Below are positions 50,390-58,214 of a stretch of 64,000 nt of DNA, one piece after another. Made by a program: the position numbers and the translations under genes. Position 1 is the first letter of the stretch. Every line of letters begins with the position of its first letter. The notes beneath the pieces are model-generated. The model worked only from the letters and a program-made list of their open reading frames with translations, did not search any database and was not told the DNA's origin. The stretch is from contig DAORKI010000004.1 of the NCBI GenBank assembly GCA_035439485.1, positions 10,109 to 74,108 on the forward strand. Reading direction: 5' to 3'. Source of the stretch: CAIKXD01 sp035439485 (GTDB lineage Bacteria; Bacteroidota; Bacteroidia; UBA4408).

Positions 50390-51983
50390 CATAATTATTT
50401 TTAGTTTGATGCTCAAAGGCTTCTCTATCATAGCGCAAACCTCTCCATTTGAAATTTATCTTGAGTCACAATCAATCATTGGTGTAAATGGTGTGCAATC
50501 TTATGCCTTTGCCCAACATAATGGAAAATGGCTTATTATTGGTGGTAGAATTGATGGGTTACATCGTAGACAACCTTTTACTTCTTTTGACATTCCTGGA
50601 CACAATACAAATTTAATGGTGATTGATCCAATAAGTAATCAAAGTTGGAGCGCACCATTAGGTAGCCTTTCGACCGAATTACAAAATCAATTAAGCTCTA
50701 CAAATATGGAATTTTACCAGCAAGATAGTGTGTTATATATTATTGGTGGTTATGGCTATAATAGTTTAACGACAACAAGAATTACCTACCCAAATTTAAC
50801 TGTAGTGAATGTTCCAAATGTTATTAACGCGATAATAAATGGGACAGCTTTTAATAATTTTTTTCGTCAAATTACCGATAACAATTTTGCTATTACAGGA
50901 GGGCGTTTACATAAAATTTATGATACCTTTTATTTGGTAGGCGGGCATAAATTTGACGGCAATTATAATCCAATGGGTAATCCAACATACACACAAAGTT
51001 ATAGCAATCAAATTAGAAAATTCAAAATTATTGATGACGGTATAAACATTACTACTAATCACTTACCATACATTACCGATAATGCGAACCTGCATAGACG
51101 GGATTACAATATGAGCGCTCAAATTTTTCCCAATGGTCAAGAAGGATTAACAGCTTTTTCGGGTGTATTCCAAGCCGCAGCTGATATTCCATTTTTAAAC
51201 TGTGTAAACATTGATAGTGCTGGATATACTGTAAACAATTCTTTCGCTCAATATTACAATCACTATCATTGCGCTTACATGCCTATATATAGTGCACAAT
51301 CTAACGAAATGCACACAGTATTTTTTGGTGGTATCGCGCAATATTTTGATAGCTTAGGAACTTTAGTTCAAGACAATAACGTTCCATTTGTAAAAACAAT
51401 TGCTAGGGTGACTCGTGATCAAAATGGTATAATGTCAGAATATAAATTGCCCACAGAAATGCCTGGCTATTTTGGCGCTGGTGCAGAGTTTATAAGGAAT
51501 AAAAACATGCCTGCATACAATAATGAAGTTCTCCAGCTTGATAATTTACCCAATGACACCAATTTAGTTGGATACATTTTTGGTGGAATAAACAGTAGCG
51601 CTGCCAACATATTTTTTATTAATACAGGAGCCGAAAGCAATGCAGCTAGTATAATTTATAAAGTGTATCTTGTAAAAAATACCTCTGTTGGAAATGATAT
51701 ATTAAATGCACAAAGTAAAGGCAGCTTACATATGCAAGTTTATCCTAATCCAAATCAGGGTAACTTAATGCTCAAATTTAATTTAAACCAAAAAGAAAAA
51801 GTTAAACTAACTATTTCTGACCTTAATGGGAAGCTTGTTATGGAAGAAAAAATTGCACAAGTTAACATTGGTGAAAATTTATTAATCAGAAAAATAGAAG
51901 CATTACAAGATGGAGCTGTTTATCTAATTACTCTTCAAACTTCAAAAGAAAAGTCAACACAAAAAATAATCATTAATAAATAA
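50373..51983 (+). CDS. Secreted Kelch-like propeller protein with T9SS type A sorting domain
   Basis: The 536-residue protein has a signal peptide (MMKKINIIIFSLMLKGFSIIAQ) and a Kelch-like beta-propeller (about 35-430) with repeated GG motifs at blade starts (KWLIIGGRIDG, LYIIGGYGYN, FAITGGRLHK, FYLVGGHKFD, HTVFFGGIAQ, VGYIFGGINSS). The last 80 residues (VYPNPNQGNLMLKFNLNQKE ... VYLITLQTSKEKS) are a type A sorting domain, so it is exported by type IX secretion. It overlaps the DUF6132 gene by 17 bases and precedes the rhodaneses by four bases, so it is firmly part of this operon. Its role there is not known. Confidence 0.87.
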   Translation: MMKKINIIIFSLMLKGFSIIAQTSPFEIYLESQSIIGVNGVQSYAFAQHNGKWLIIGGRIDGLHRRQPFTSFDIPGHNTNLMVIDPISNQSWSAPLGSLSTELQNQLSSTNMEFYQQDSVLYIIGGYGYNSLTTTRITYPNLTVVNVPNVINAIINGTAFNNFFRQITDNNFAITGGRLHKIYDTFYLVGGHKFDGNYNPMGNPTYTQSYSNQIRKFKIIDDGINITTNHLPYITDNANLHRRDYNMSAQIFPNGQEGLTAFSGVFQAAADIPFLNCVNIDSAGYTVNNSFAQYYNHYHCAYMPIYSAQSNEMHTVFFGGIAQYFDSLGTLVQDNNVPFVKTIARVTRDQNGIMSEYKLPTEMPGYFGAGAEFIRNKNMPAYNNEVLQLDNLPNDTNLVGYIFGGINSSAANIFFINTGAESNAASIIYKVYLVKNTSVGNDILNAQSKGSLHMQVYPNPNQGNLMLKFNLNQKEKVKLTISDLNGKLVMEEKIAQVNIGENLLIRKIEALQDGAVYLITLQTSKEKSTQKIIINK

Positions 51984-51987
51984 TAAA

Positions 51988-52269
51988 ATGAATATCCAAG
52001 AATTAGTTCAGAACAAAAAGGGAACCATTATTGATGTACGTACCGACTACGAATTTGCAGAAGCACATGCCCATGGTGCAATCAATATTCCTGTATATGA
52101 TTTTGCTGATAGTATCGAAGAAATTAAACAAATGAAACAACCTATAATATTATGTTGTGCTTCAGGAGGAAGAAGTAATCAAGCTTTTAGGTTTTTATCG
52201 CAACTTGGCGTAAGCTGTGTTGATGCTGGTCCTTGGCAAAATGTATATCAATATCAAAACGAAAATTAA
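51988..52269 (+). CDS. Single-domain rhodanese
   Basis: The 93-residue rhodanese has the family core GTIIDVRTDYEFAEAHAHGAINIP and the six-residue active-site loop starting at the catalytic Cys (ILCCASGGRSNQA, about residues 54-66), followed by FLSQLG and a final DAGPWQN. Such proteins carry sulfane sulfur as a cysteine persulfide. There is no signal peptide, so it is cytoplasmic. It begins four bases after the Kelch-like gene; a second rhodanese follows 51 bases later. Confidence 0.93.
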   Translation: MNIQELVQNKKGTIIDVRTDYEFAEAHAHGAINIPVYDFADSIEEIKQMKQPIILCCASGGRSNQAFRFLSQLGVSCVDAGPWQNVYQYQNEN

Positions 52270-52320
52270 ATAAGTAATAAGCTATAAATGAGAATTGTTT
52301 TTTAATAATTAAAATTACAT

Positions 52321-52641
52321 ATGATGATAAATACAATAAAGAAACTATTTGGAATTGGGCCTGCTGCGAACTATGTTGATTTAGTTAAGGAAGGTGCTAT
52401 AATATTAGATGTTAGAAGTAAAGGTGAGTATGCCAGTGGACATATCAAAGGTTCAGTAAATATTTCAGTAGATCAGCTAAATAACAACCTGGATAAACTA
52501 AAAGATAAGAACAAAGTAATTATTACATGCTGTGCATCAGGTATGAGAAGTGCATCTGCCAAGGCAATATTAAGGGCTAAAGGTTACACCAAAGTATATA
52601 ATGGTGGTAGTTGGTACAGTTTACAAAACAAAATAAACTAA
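52321..52641 (+). CDS. Single-domain rhodanese
   Basis: The 106-residue rhodanese has a short hydrophobic or amphipathic start (NTIKKLFGIGPAANYVDLV), the core GAIILDVRSKGEYASGHIKGSVN, and the active-site loop ITCCASGMRSASA (about residues 68-80). It ends YTKVYNGGSWYSL, typical of the family. It is related to its neighbour but not a recent duplicate: the two share only the family motifs. Cytoplasmic persulfide carrier by family knowledge. The next gene follows after one base. Confidence 0.93.
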   Translation: MMINTIKKLFGIGPAANYVDLVKEGAIILDVRSKGEYASGHIKGSVNISVDQLNNNLDKLKDKNKVIITCCASGMRSASAKAILRAKGYTKVYNGGSWYSLQNKIN

Positions 52642-52642
52642 T

Positions 52643-52885
52643 ATGTTTAAAGAAATATTATTTAGTGGTTGGCATTTCATGCGTTTTTTACGCCTTGGAA
52701 TCGGTATTTTTATTGCTATTCAAGCCATTCAATTTCGTGATGCCTTATCAGGAATAATAGCTGCATTGTTTTTATTCCAAGCATTTACTAATACGGGTTG
52801 TTGTGGTGTAAATGGCTGTGTAACTAATCCTAATGATGTGGTAAAAAAAAAGACACAAGAAGTTGAATTTGAAGAAATAAAATAA
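52643..52885 (+). CDS. Small Cys-rich membrane protein (YgaP/DUF2892-like)
   Basis: The 80-residue protein has two hydrophobic segments (about 13-28 and 33-47) followed by a Cys cluster, TNTGCCGVNGC, and an acidic/basic tail (KKKTQEVEFEEIK). It resembles the small membrane proteins found beside rhodaneses in Bacteroidota sulfur operons, distantly like DUF2892, but I am less sure of the family than for the 49825 gene. The Cys cluster could hold a metal or a persulfide. It is one base downstream of the second rhodanese and one base upstream of osmC. Confidence 0.75.
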   Translation: MFKEILFSGWHFMRFLRLGIGIFIAIQAIQFRDALSGIIAALFLFQAFTNTGCCGVNGCVTNPNDVVKKKTQEVEFEEIK

Positions 52886-52886
52886 A

Positions 52887-53427
52887 ATGGACTCACATTA
52901 TTATAACGTTAATCTTAAATGGTTAAATAATCGAACAGGAGAAATTAGTTCGCCCGAACTGCAAGATGTATTGCAAGTTGCAACACCACCACAGTTTGCC
53001 AAAGGAATTGAGCATATTTGGTCGCCCGAACATTTATTCACTGCAGCTGTGAACTCGTGTTTTATGACTACATTTTTATCCATTGCTGAAAATTCGAAAT
53101 TGACATTTTCCAACTTCACTTGTGAAGCAAAAGGAATATTAGAACAAGTTGAAGGTAAGTATATGATGACCAAAGTAGACCTATTCCCTGAACTTACCTT
53201 GTTGTCTGGTTTATACCGATATGATATTTGTAATAGACCAAATAAATTTGGTCTAACAAATGATCATCGGCATTTACCTCAGTTTGAAAGGGTCTAAAGA
53301 CCATTTCACTTTCGTATAAGATGAAGAAAAAGCCATTCGAATTTTGCAAAAGTCAAAAGAAGCCTGCTTAATTTCGAATTCAATTAAATCGAACGTAAGT
53401 ATAAACCCAAAAGTTTTAATTGCTTAA
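52887..53427 (+). pseudogene. OsmC-family peroxiredoxin, interrupted by a 109-bp insertion
   Basis: The reading frame opens as a normal OsmC protein (SPEHLFTAAVNSCFMTTFLS with the first catalytic Cys near residue 57) through MTKVDLFPELTL. It then runs into foreign sequence and stops at 53297 after about 29 unrelated residues. The missing C-terminus is present downstream in another frame: from 53320 the bases read DEEKAIRILQKSKEACLISN with the second catalytic Cys, then SIKSNVSINPKVLIA and a stop at 53425-53427. Taking out 53211-53319 restores one frame of 143 residues, a normal OsmC length. As it stands the product lacks the second Cys and should be inactive. The family reduces organic peroxides or handles sulfur compounds. 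Last gene of the operon. Confidence 0.85.
53211..53319. mobile_element. 109-bp MITE- or REP-like hairpin insertion in osmC
   Basis: The insertion ends in TTATAC (53211-53216) and GTATAA (53314-53319), a 6-base terminal inverted repeat. Inside, an imperfect 55-base hairpin (53216-53270) has matching arm pieces CCGAT/ATCGG, ATTTGT/acaaat and the perfect core GACCAAAT-AA-ATTTGGTC (53236-53253). A second small hairpin GGTCTAAAGACC lies at 53291-53302. It carries no gene. No longer target duplication is clear; a TA duplication would fit the ends. Its bounds are inferred from restoration of the osmC frame and may shift by a base or two. Confidence 0.65.
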
Positions 53428-53472
53428 ACATACTTTTTGCAGTTCGCAATTGGCATTGAATGTGGTGAGATT

Positions 53473-54399
53473 TTAAAAATAAAAAGGGTAAAATCGTTTC
53501 GAGTTAAATTCATAACAAGGCAAAGGTACCTTCAAAAAACCTATAGTTTTAAAAATACTCTCTAATGTTTTGTTTTTGGTTTTAATGCGCCATAAATTAA
53601 TATCAAGTGCTGCATAAAATTCTCTTTCTCGTTTTACGCTGCTGAAATCATAGTGCGCTCCATTACTTTCCCAAATATTATCAAATCCACCATACATACC
53701 TTTAGCCCCATACCCAAAGGCAATAGCTAACCAAGGTGGAAATTTATTACCAAGAGGCAAAATATCTGCAATAGCAGCAGACAACCAATAAGTTTGACCA
53801 TTATAATCTTTCATAAATCTTTGTGCAAAACCATTTCCAAGCACATTTGGACGTGCTTGGGCATAAGGTGATGCTTGTGAACTAAATTTAAGCATAATAA
53901 TTTGTTTATTAAATAGCTGTTGTTGTCCAGCTACAAGCGCATATCCACTCAGGTTAGCTAACATATCTCCATTCGAAAAACCCCATCCTTGCGAAAATCC
54001 ATCAAATACTTCAATACTTGTTAAAAACATCAATCCCAAAGCTCCACCTAGCCAAGTACTTTTTGTTTTATCAACTCCTGACCATTTAAGCGCTTCTATG
54101 CCAACCAATCCTAAGTAATAAGCCGAAAAAGAATGACCAATTTTATCCATCTGCAGCCATTCTTTATTATCATTAAAAAAGTGAAATTTTTCGCGGGGGT
54201 AATCCTTATACCAAAGTTGATTTAAGCCAACCATAGTTGCTGCGTACAAGCTTGTTTCAATTGCTATTACCTTTTTAAGCCTAGCTTTATTTATGACAGT
54301 TGAATCCTTTTGTTGTCCATTAGTTAAATTGGAAGTAAAAGTGAACATCCATATTAACCACCACAATTTAAGTCCAATAAGTTTTGATTTGATAAGCAT
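53473..54399 (-). CDS. DUF2279 family protein
   Basis: The 308-residue protein has an N-terminal hydrophobic signal (LKLWWLIWMFTFTSNLTNGQ), then the DUF2279 pattern: LNQLWYKDYPREKFHFFNDN, EWLQMDKIGHSFSAYYLG, ALKWSGVD, TSIEVFDGFSQGWGFSNGDM and ANLSGYAL. Family members are predicted outer-membrane or periplasmic proteins of Bacteroidota without known function. The C-terminal half (FGYGAKGMYGGFD, FYAALDINLWRIK) has beta-barrel-like strands ending in an aromatic residue (FYPFYF), which suggests outer-membrane insertion. It is divergent from the deiminase gene. Confidence 0.82.
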   Translation of the reverse strand: MLIKSKLIGLKLWWLIWMFTFTSNLTNGQQKDSTVINKARLKKVIAIETSLYAATMVGLNQLWYKDYPREKFHFFNDNKEWLQMDKIGHSFSAYYLGLVGIEALKWSGVDKTKSTWLGGALGLMFLTSIEVFDGFSQGWGFSNGDMLANLSGYALVAGQQQLFNKQIIMLKFSSQASPYAQARPNVLGNGFAQRFMKDYNGQTYWLSAAIADILPLGNKFPPWLAIAFGYGAKGMYGGFDNIWESNGAHYDFSSVKREREFYAALDINLWRIKTKNKTLESIFKTIGFLKVPLPCYEFNSKRFYPFYF

Positions 54400-54447
54400 G
54401 GATTACAAAAAAATTTCTACTTTTATGGTTTAAAATTATTCACACAA

Positions 54448-56238
54448 ATGTCAAAAAATTACTCAAAATTATCTGCAATTATAGTGCTTTTAGTATTAGG
54501 TTTTACGAAAGTTCATGCACAAGAAGGTTTACCCATTTACATGACAGATGAGGAATTGCAACAATTGCCTTATATCAATCATAATTATAACAATGGTAGA
54601 TCTATTACTAACCCTCCTACTCTACCCATAAGAACCGCAGGAGAATGGGAAGAAGTGCAAACATTACTCATAACATGGACAGGATTTCCAAGTATTTTAA
54701 CACAAATTGTCGATGCTGCACAAGAAGAATGTGAGGTTTTAATCACTTGCGCTGATTCAAATCAGGTTAAAAATACACTTAATACTGCAGGGGTACCTTT
54801 AACCAATGTAAAGTATTTAGAAGTAGGATTAAACAGTATTTGGCAGCGCGATTACAGTGCACACACTGCTTATTTGAACGATGTTGACTCATTGACCATG
54901 GTAGAATGGATCTATAATAGACCGAGACCTTTAGATGATGCCATGCCTGTTGAACAAATGAACTTCAAAGGTATTACATTATATAGCACTACTCAAGCAC
55001 CAAATGATTTAGTAAATACTGGCGGAAATTGGATGGTGGATGGCTTTGGTACTGCATTTGCATCAAAATTAATTTTGGAAGAAAATATGGCTGGTAATGT
55101 CTATGGAGTTACAGCTAAAACTGAATCAGAAATTGATACAATTATGAAAAAATTTCATGGTATTGATAGATATATAAAAATGGAACCTTTACAATATGAT
55201 GTTATTCATCATATTGACATGCACATGAAATTATTGGATGAAGAAACCTTACTTGTTGGCGAGTATCCAACCGGCATTTCTGATGGACCACAAATTGAAG
55301 CCAATTTACAATATGTATTGAGTAATTTTAATTCCGTATACGGAACTCCTTATAAGGTGATAAGAATCCCTATGCCTCCTAGCACCAGTGGTGCAAATCC
55401 TGGCACTCCATTTGGAAATGGTTCTTATCGCACATACTCCAATAGCGTGTTTATCAATAAAACTATTATTCTCCCGTATTATCGCCAACAATACGATACA
55501 ATTGCAGAGAGGATATACAAAACGGCTTTGCCCGGGTATAAGGTGGTTGGCATTGATTGTGATAACTCAGGAAACAATATTATTTCTCAAAGTGGTGCCA
55601 TTCATTGTATAACCAATACCATAGGCGTTAATAATCCTTTGCTCATTAGCCATCAAGCATTGCCAAATACAAACGATAGTACAAATCCATATCAGGTAGA
55701 TGCGTTAATTAAACATAGAAGTGGCATTTCAAGTGCTTACGTTTTCTATACTATTGATACAACGCTTGGATATCAATCAGTACCAATGACTTTAACCAAT
55801 GTTGCCAACAATACTTGGACTGGTTATATTCCAGCTCAAGCAGCTGGTTCAACAGTTTTTTATTATATTGATGCTACTGCTAATTCTGGGAAACACCAAG
55901 TGAGACCTATTACTGCACCGCAGGGTTATTGGAAATTTAATGTAGGGTTAACTACCTTTATCAATGAAGTGGTATCTAATTTCGAAGTAATGGATATTTT
56001 TCCAAATCCTGGCAGTGCAATTTCTTGCATTCCAGTAAAAAGTGATATAAACTCGCAACTCAATGTATGTTTATATGATGTTACTGGCAGAATGGTAAAG
56101 CAAATTTACAATGGTGAAATTAATATTGGCTCAAAAAATTTATTTATCAATTGTGCCGAATTTGATGCAGGTGTTTATAGTTTGGTATTCACTACCAATC
56201 AAAAGCAATACAGCAAAAAACTTTGTATTAAAAAATAA
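54448..56238 (+). CDS. Secreted agmatine/peptidylarginine deiminase-like enzyme with T9SS sorting domain
   Basis: The 596-residue protein has a signal peptide (AIIVLLVLGFTKVHAQ) and a PAD_porph (Porphyromonas-type peptidylarginine deiminase/agmatine deiminase) catalytic domain (about 50-400). Catalytic positions are visible: IWQRDYSAHT (Asp near 134), the NTGGNWMVDG loop, HHIDMHMKLL (His and Asp near 253-255) and QSGAIHCITNTIG (Cys near 386). An Ig-like domain (about 415-510) and a type A sorting domain (about 515-596, MDIFPNPGSAISCIPVK ... GVYSLVF) follow. The plan catalytic-Ig-CTD equals that of P. gingivalis PPAD. Whether it acts on peptidyl-arginine, free arginine or agmatine cannot be told. 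Confidence 0.87.
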   Translation: MSKNYSKLSAIIVLLVLGFTKVHAQEGLPIYMTDEELQQLPYINHNYNNGRSITNPPTLPIRTAGEWEEVQTLLITWTGFPSILTQIVDAAQEECEVLITCADSNQVKNTLNTAGVPLTNVKYLEVGLNSIWQRDYSAHTAYLNDVDSLTMVEWIYNRPRPLDDAMPVEQMNFKGITLYSTTQAPNDLVNTGGNWMVDGFGTAFASKLILEENMAGNVYGVTAKTESEIDTIMKKFHGIDRYIKMEPLQYDVIHHIDMHMKLLDEETLLVGEYPTGISDGPQIEANLQYVLSNFNSVYGTPYKVIRIPMPPSTSGANPGTPFGNGSYRTYSNSVFINKTIILPYYRQQYDTIAERIYKTALPGYKVVGIDCDNSGNNIISQSGAIHCITNTIGVNNPLLISHQALPNTNDSTNPYQVDALIKHRSGISSAYVFYTIDTTLGYQSVPMTLTNVANNTWTGYIPAQAAGSTVFYYIDATANSGKHQVRPITAPQGYWKFNVGLTTFINEVVSNFEVMDIFPNPGSAISCIPVKSDINSQLNVCLYDVTGRMVKQIYNGEINIGSKNLFINCAEFDAGVYSLVFTTNQKQYSKKLCIKK

Positions 56239-56272
56239 ATGTAGACCAATTTCGCATATTTAAAGGTAATGT

Positions 56273-57310
56273 ATGTACAAAATTATTAGATGGTTTCTCT
56301 TTAAGTTAAACCCTGAAAGTGCACATCATTTTACCTTTTTTATTTTAAATATTATTTTTAAAATTCCTGGTATTGGTTGGATTTTCAGAAAGAATTTTGT
56401 TTTGAATGATGCTCAACTTGGTATTAATTTATTTGGTTTGCATTTTAAAAATCGAGTAGGTTTAGCTGCTGGTTTTGACAAAGACGCAAAATTTTATCAA
56501 CAGCTGAGCAATTTTGGGTTTGGCTTTATTGAAATTGGTACTGTCACGCCTTTGGCTCAACCAGGCAATGATAAACCACGAATGTTCCGTTTGCCAAAGG
56601 ATAAAGCGCTATTAAATAGAATGGGCTTTAATAATCAAGGTGTTGTTGCTGCAGCAAAAAGGTTAAAGGAGAAAAAAGCTGCTGTAATTATAGGTGGAAA
56701 CATAGGTAAAAATAAAAATACAAGTAATGAAGATGCGGTCCATGATTACCTTACATGTTTTGAAACTTTATATGATGTAGTTGATTATTTTGTGGTTAAT
56801 GTTAGCTCTCCAAACACACCTAATTTGCGCGATTTGCAAGACAAAGAGCCTTTAACCAAATTACTGATGAATTTAGTAGAATTAAATAATAAAAAAATTA
56901 AGCCTAAACCAATTTTATTAAAAATTGCTCCCGACTTATCGAATAGTCAACTTGACGATATTATTGAAATTGTGGATTCAACAAAAATACATGGTGTAAT
57001 AGCTACAAACACTACAATTGATAGGAATTTATTGCAAAATGAAAGGGAATATGCATTAACTTTAGGCCTAGGTGGATTGAGTGGAAAACCTTTAACAAAG
57101 CGCTCTACTGAGGTCATTAAATATTTATTTGATCAATCTAAAGGCGCCTTCCCAATAATTGGTGTAGGTGGTATTCACAGTGCCGATGATGCTATTGAGA
57201 AAATTAAAGCAGGAGCAAGTTTAGTGCAACTATACACAGGGTTTATTTATGAAGGACCTAGTTTAATAAAGCAAATTAATTACCAACTTTTACGAGAAAA
57301 AATAAACTAA
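56273..57310 (+). CDS. pyrD: Quinone-dependent dihydroorotate dehydrogenase (class 2)
   Basis: The 345-residue flavoenzyme has an N-terminal membrane-associating helix region (YKIIRWFLFKLNPESAHHFTF) that marks class 2 enzymes. FMN-barrel motifs are FKNRVGLAAGFDKDAKF, IEIGTVTPLAQPGNDKPR, RMGFNNQG, VNVSSPNTPNLRDLQ (catalytic Ser) and IGVGGIHSADDAIEKIKAGA. It oxidises dihydroorotate to orotate and passes electrons to the quinone pool at the inner membrane. Full length. The HMG-CoA lyase gene follows after six bases. Confidence 0.97.
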   Translation: MYKIIRWFLFKLNPESAHHFTFFILNIIFKIPGIGWIFRKNFVLNDAQLGINLFGLHFKNRVGLAAGFDKDAKFYQQLSNFGFGFIEIGTVTPLAQPGNDKPRMFRLPKDKALLNRMGFNNQGVVAAAKRLKEKKAAVIIGGNIGKNKNTSNEDAVHDYLTCFETLYDVVDYFVVNVSSPNTPNLRDLQDKEPLTKLLMNLVELNNKKIKPKPILLKIAPDLSNSQLDDIIEIVDSTKIHGVIATNTTIDRNLLQNEREYALTLGLGGLSGKPLTKRSTEVIKYLFDQSKGAFPIIGVGGIHSADDAIEKIKAGASLVQLYTGFIYEGPSLIKQINYQLLREKIN

Positions 57311-57316
57311 TTTCTA

Positions 57317-58177
57317 ATGAACAATATGGTAAAACTCATTGAATGTCCACGTGACGCTATGCAAGGTTTGCACGATTTTATACCTACCAAATTAAAGGCA
57401 GCCTATATCAACCAATTGCTTAAGGTAGGATTTGACACGATTGATTTTGGTAGTTTTGTTTCTCCTAAAGCCATACCCCAGTTAAGAGACACAGCGGAAG
57501 TACTGAGCTTACTCGATTTATCTCAAACAAATTCAAAACTACTTGCTATTATTGCCAATACGAGAGGTGCCGAAGATGCATGTAAATTTGAAGAAATTAA
57601 TTATTTAGGTTTCCCTTTCTCCATCTCCGAAACATTTCAACAAAGAAATACAAATTCAAGTATTGAAGAATCACTCATTAGAGTTGAAGAAATTCAAAAT
57701 CTCTGTTTAAAAAATAATAAAAAACTGGTTATTTATATTTCCATGGCATTTGGAAATCCATATGGTGATGCGTGGAATGGTGAAATTGCTGTTAATTATA
57801 CTGAAATGTTATATAAAAAAGGTATACGTATTTTTGCCATGTCAGATACCATTGGTTCATCTAATCGTGAAAACATTAACGACCTCTTTGGAAAAGTAAT
57901 TCCTGCATTTGCTGATGCAGAAATTGGCGCGCATTTGCATTCCACTCCCGAAACAAGAATGGAAAAAATTGATGCAGCATTTCAATCGGGTTGTATTAGA
58001 TTTGATGCTGCCATTCATGGAATTGGAGGTTGTCCAATGGCAAAGGAAGAACTTACAGGTAATTTAGCTACCGAAACGCTAATTGACTATTTGAATGATA
58101 AAAAAATAGTTACTCATCTCAATGAATTGGCTCTTCAAGACGCATATCAAATGGCCAGTGCCATTTTCCCAGGCTAA
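57317..58177 (+). CDS. Hydroxymethylglutaryl-CoA lyase
   Basis: The 286-residue TIM-barrel enzyme of the HMGL-like family cleaves HMG-CoA to acetoacetate and acetyl-CoA in leucine breakdown. Seen: VKLIECPRDAMQGLHDFIP (catalytic Arg and metal-binding Asp), FDTIDFGSFVSPKAIPQ, ISMAFGNPYGD, SDTIGSSNRENI, IGAHLHSTPET (metal-binding His pair) and the signature AAIHGIGGCPMAKEELTGN with the active-site Cys. Start at 57317 or the ATG three codons on. It follows pyrD closely, though the pathways are unrelated. Confidence 0.93.
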   Translation: MNNMVKLIECPRDAMQGLHDFIPTKLKAAYINQLLKVGFDTIDFGSFVSPKAIPQLRDTAEVLSLLDLSQTNSKLLAIIANTRGAEDACKFEEINYLGFPFSISETFQQRNTNSSIEESLIRVEEIQNLCLKNNKKLVIYISMAFGNPYGDAWNGEIAVNYTEMLYKKGIRIFAMSDTIGSSNRENINDLFGKVIPAFADAEIGAHLHSTPETRMEKIDAAFQSGCIRFDAAIHGIGGCPMAKEELTGNLATETLIDYLNDKKIVTHLNELALQDAYQMASAIFPG

Positions 58178-58214
58178 ATTTCAATCAATTAATCAAAGAG
58201 TCAGCAAAATTTTA

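Noticed and set aside
53291..53302. GGTCTAAAGACC hairpin at the osmC stop as a terminator
   Set aside because: The stem is five pairs with a two-base loop and no T-run, and it lies inside the inserted element with the real osmC end still downstream.
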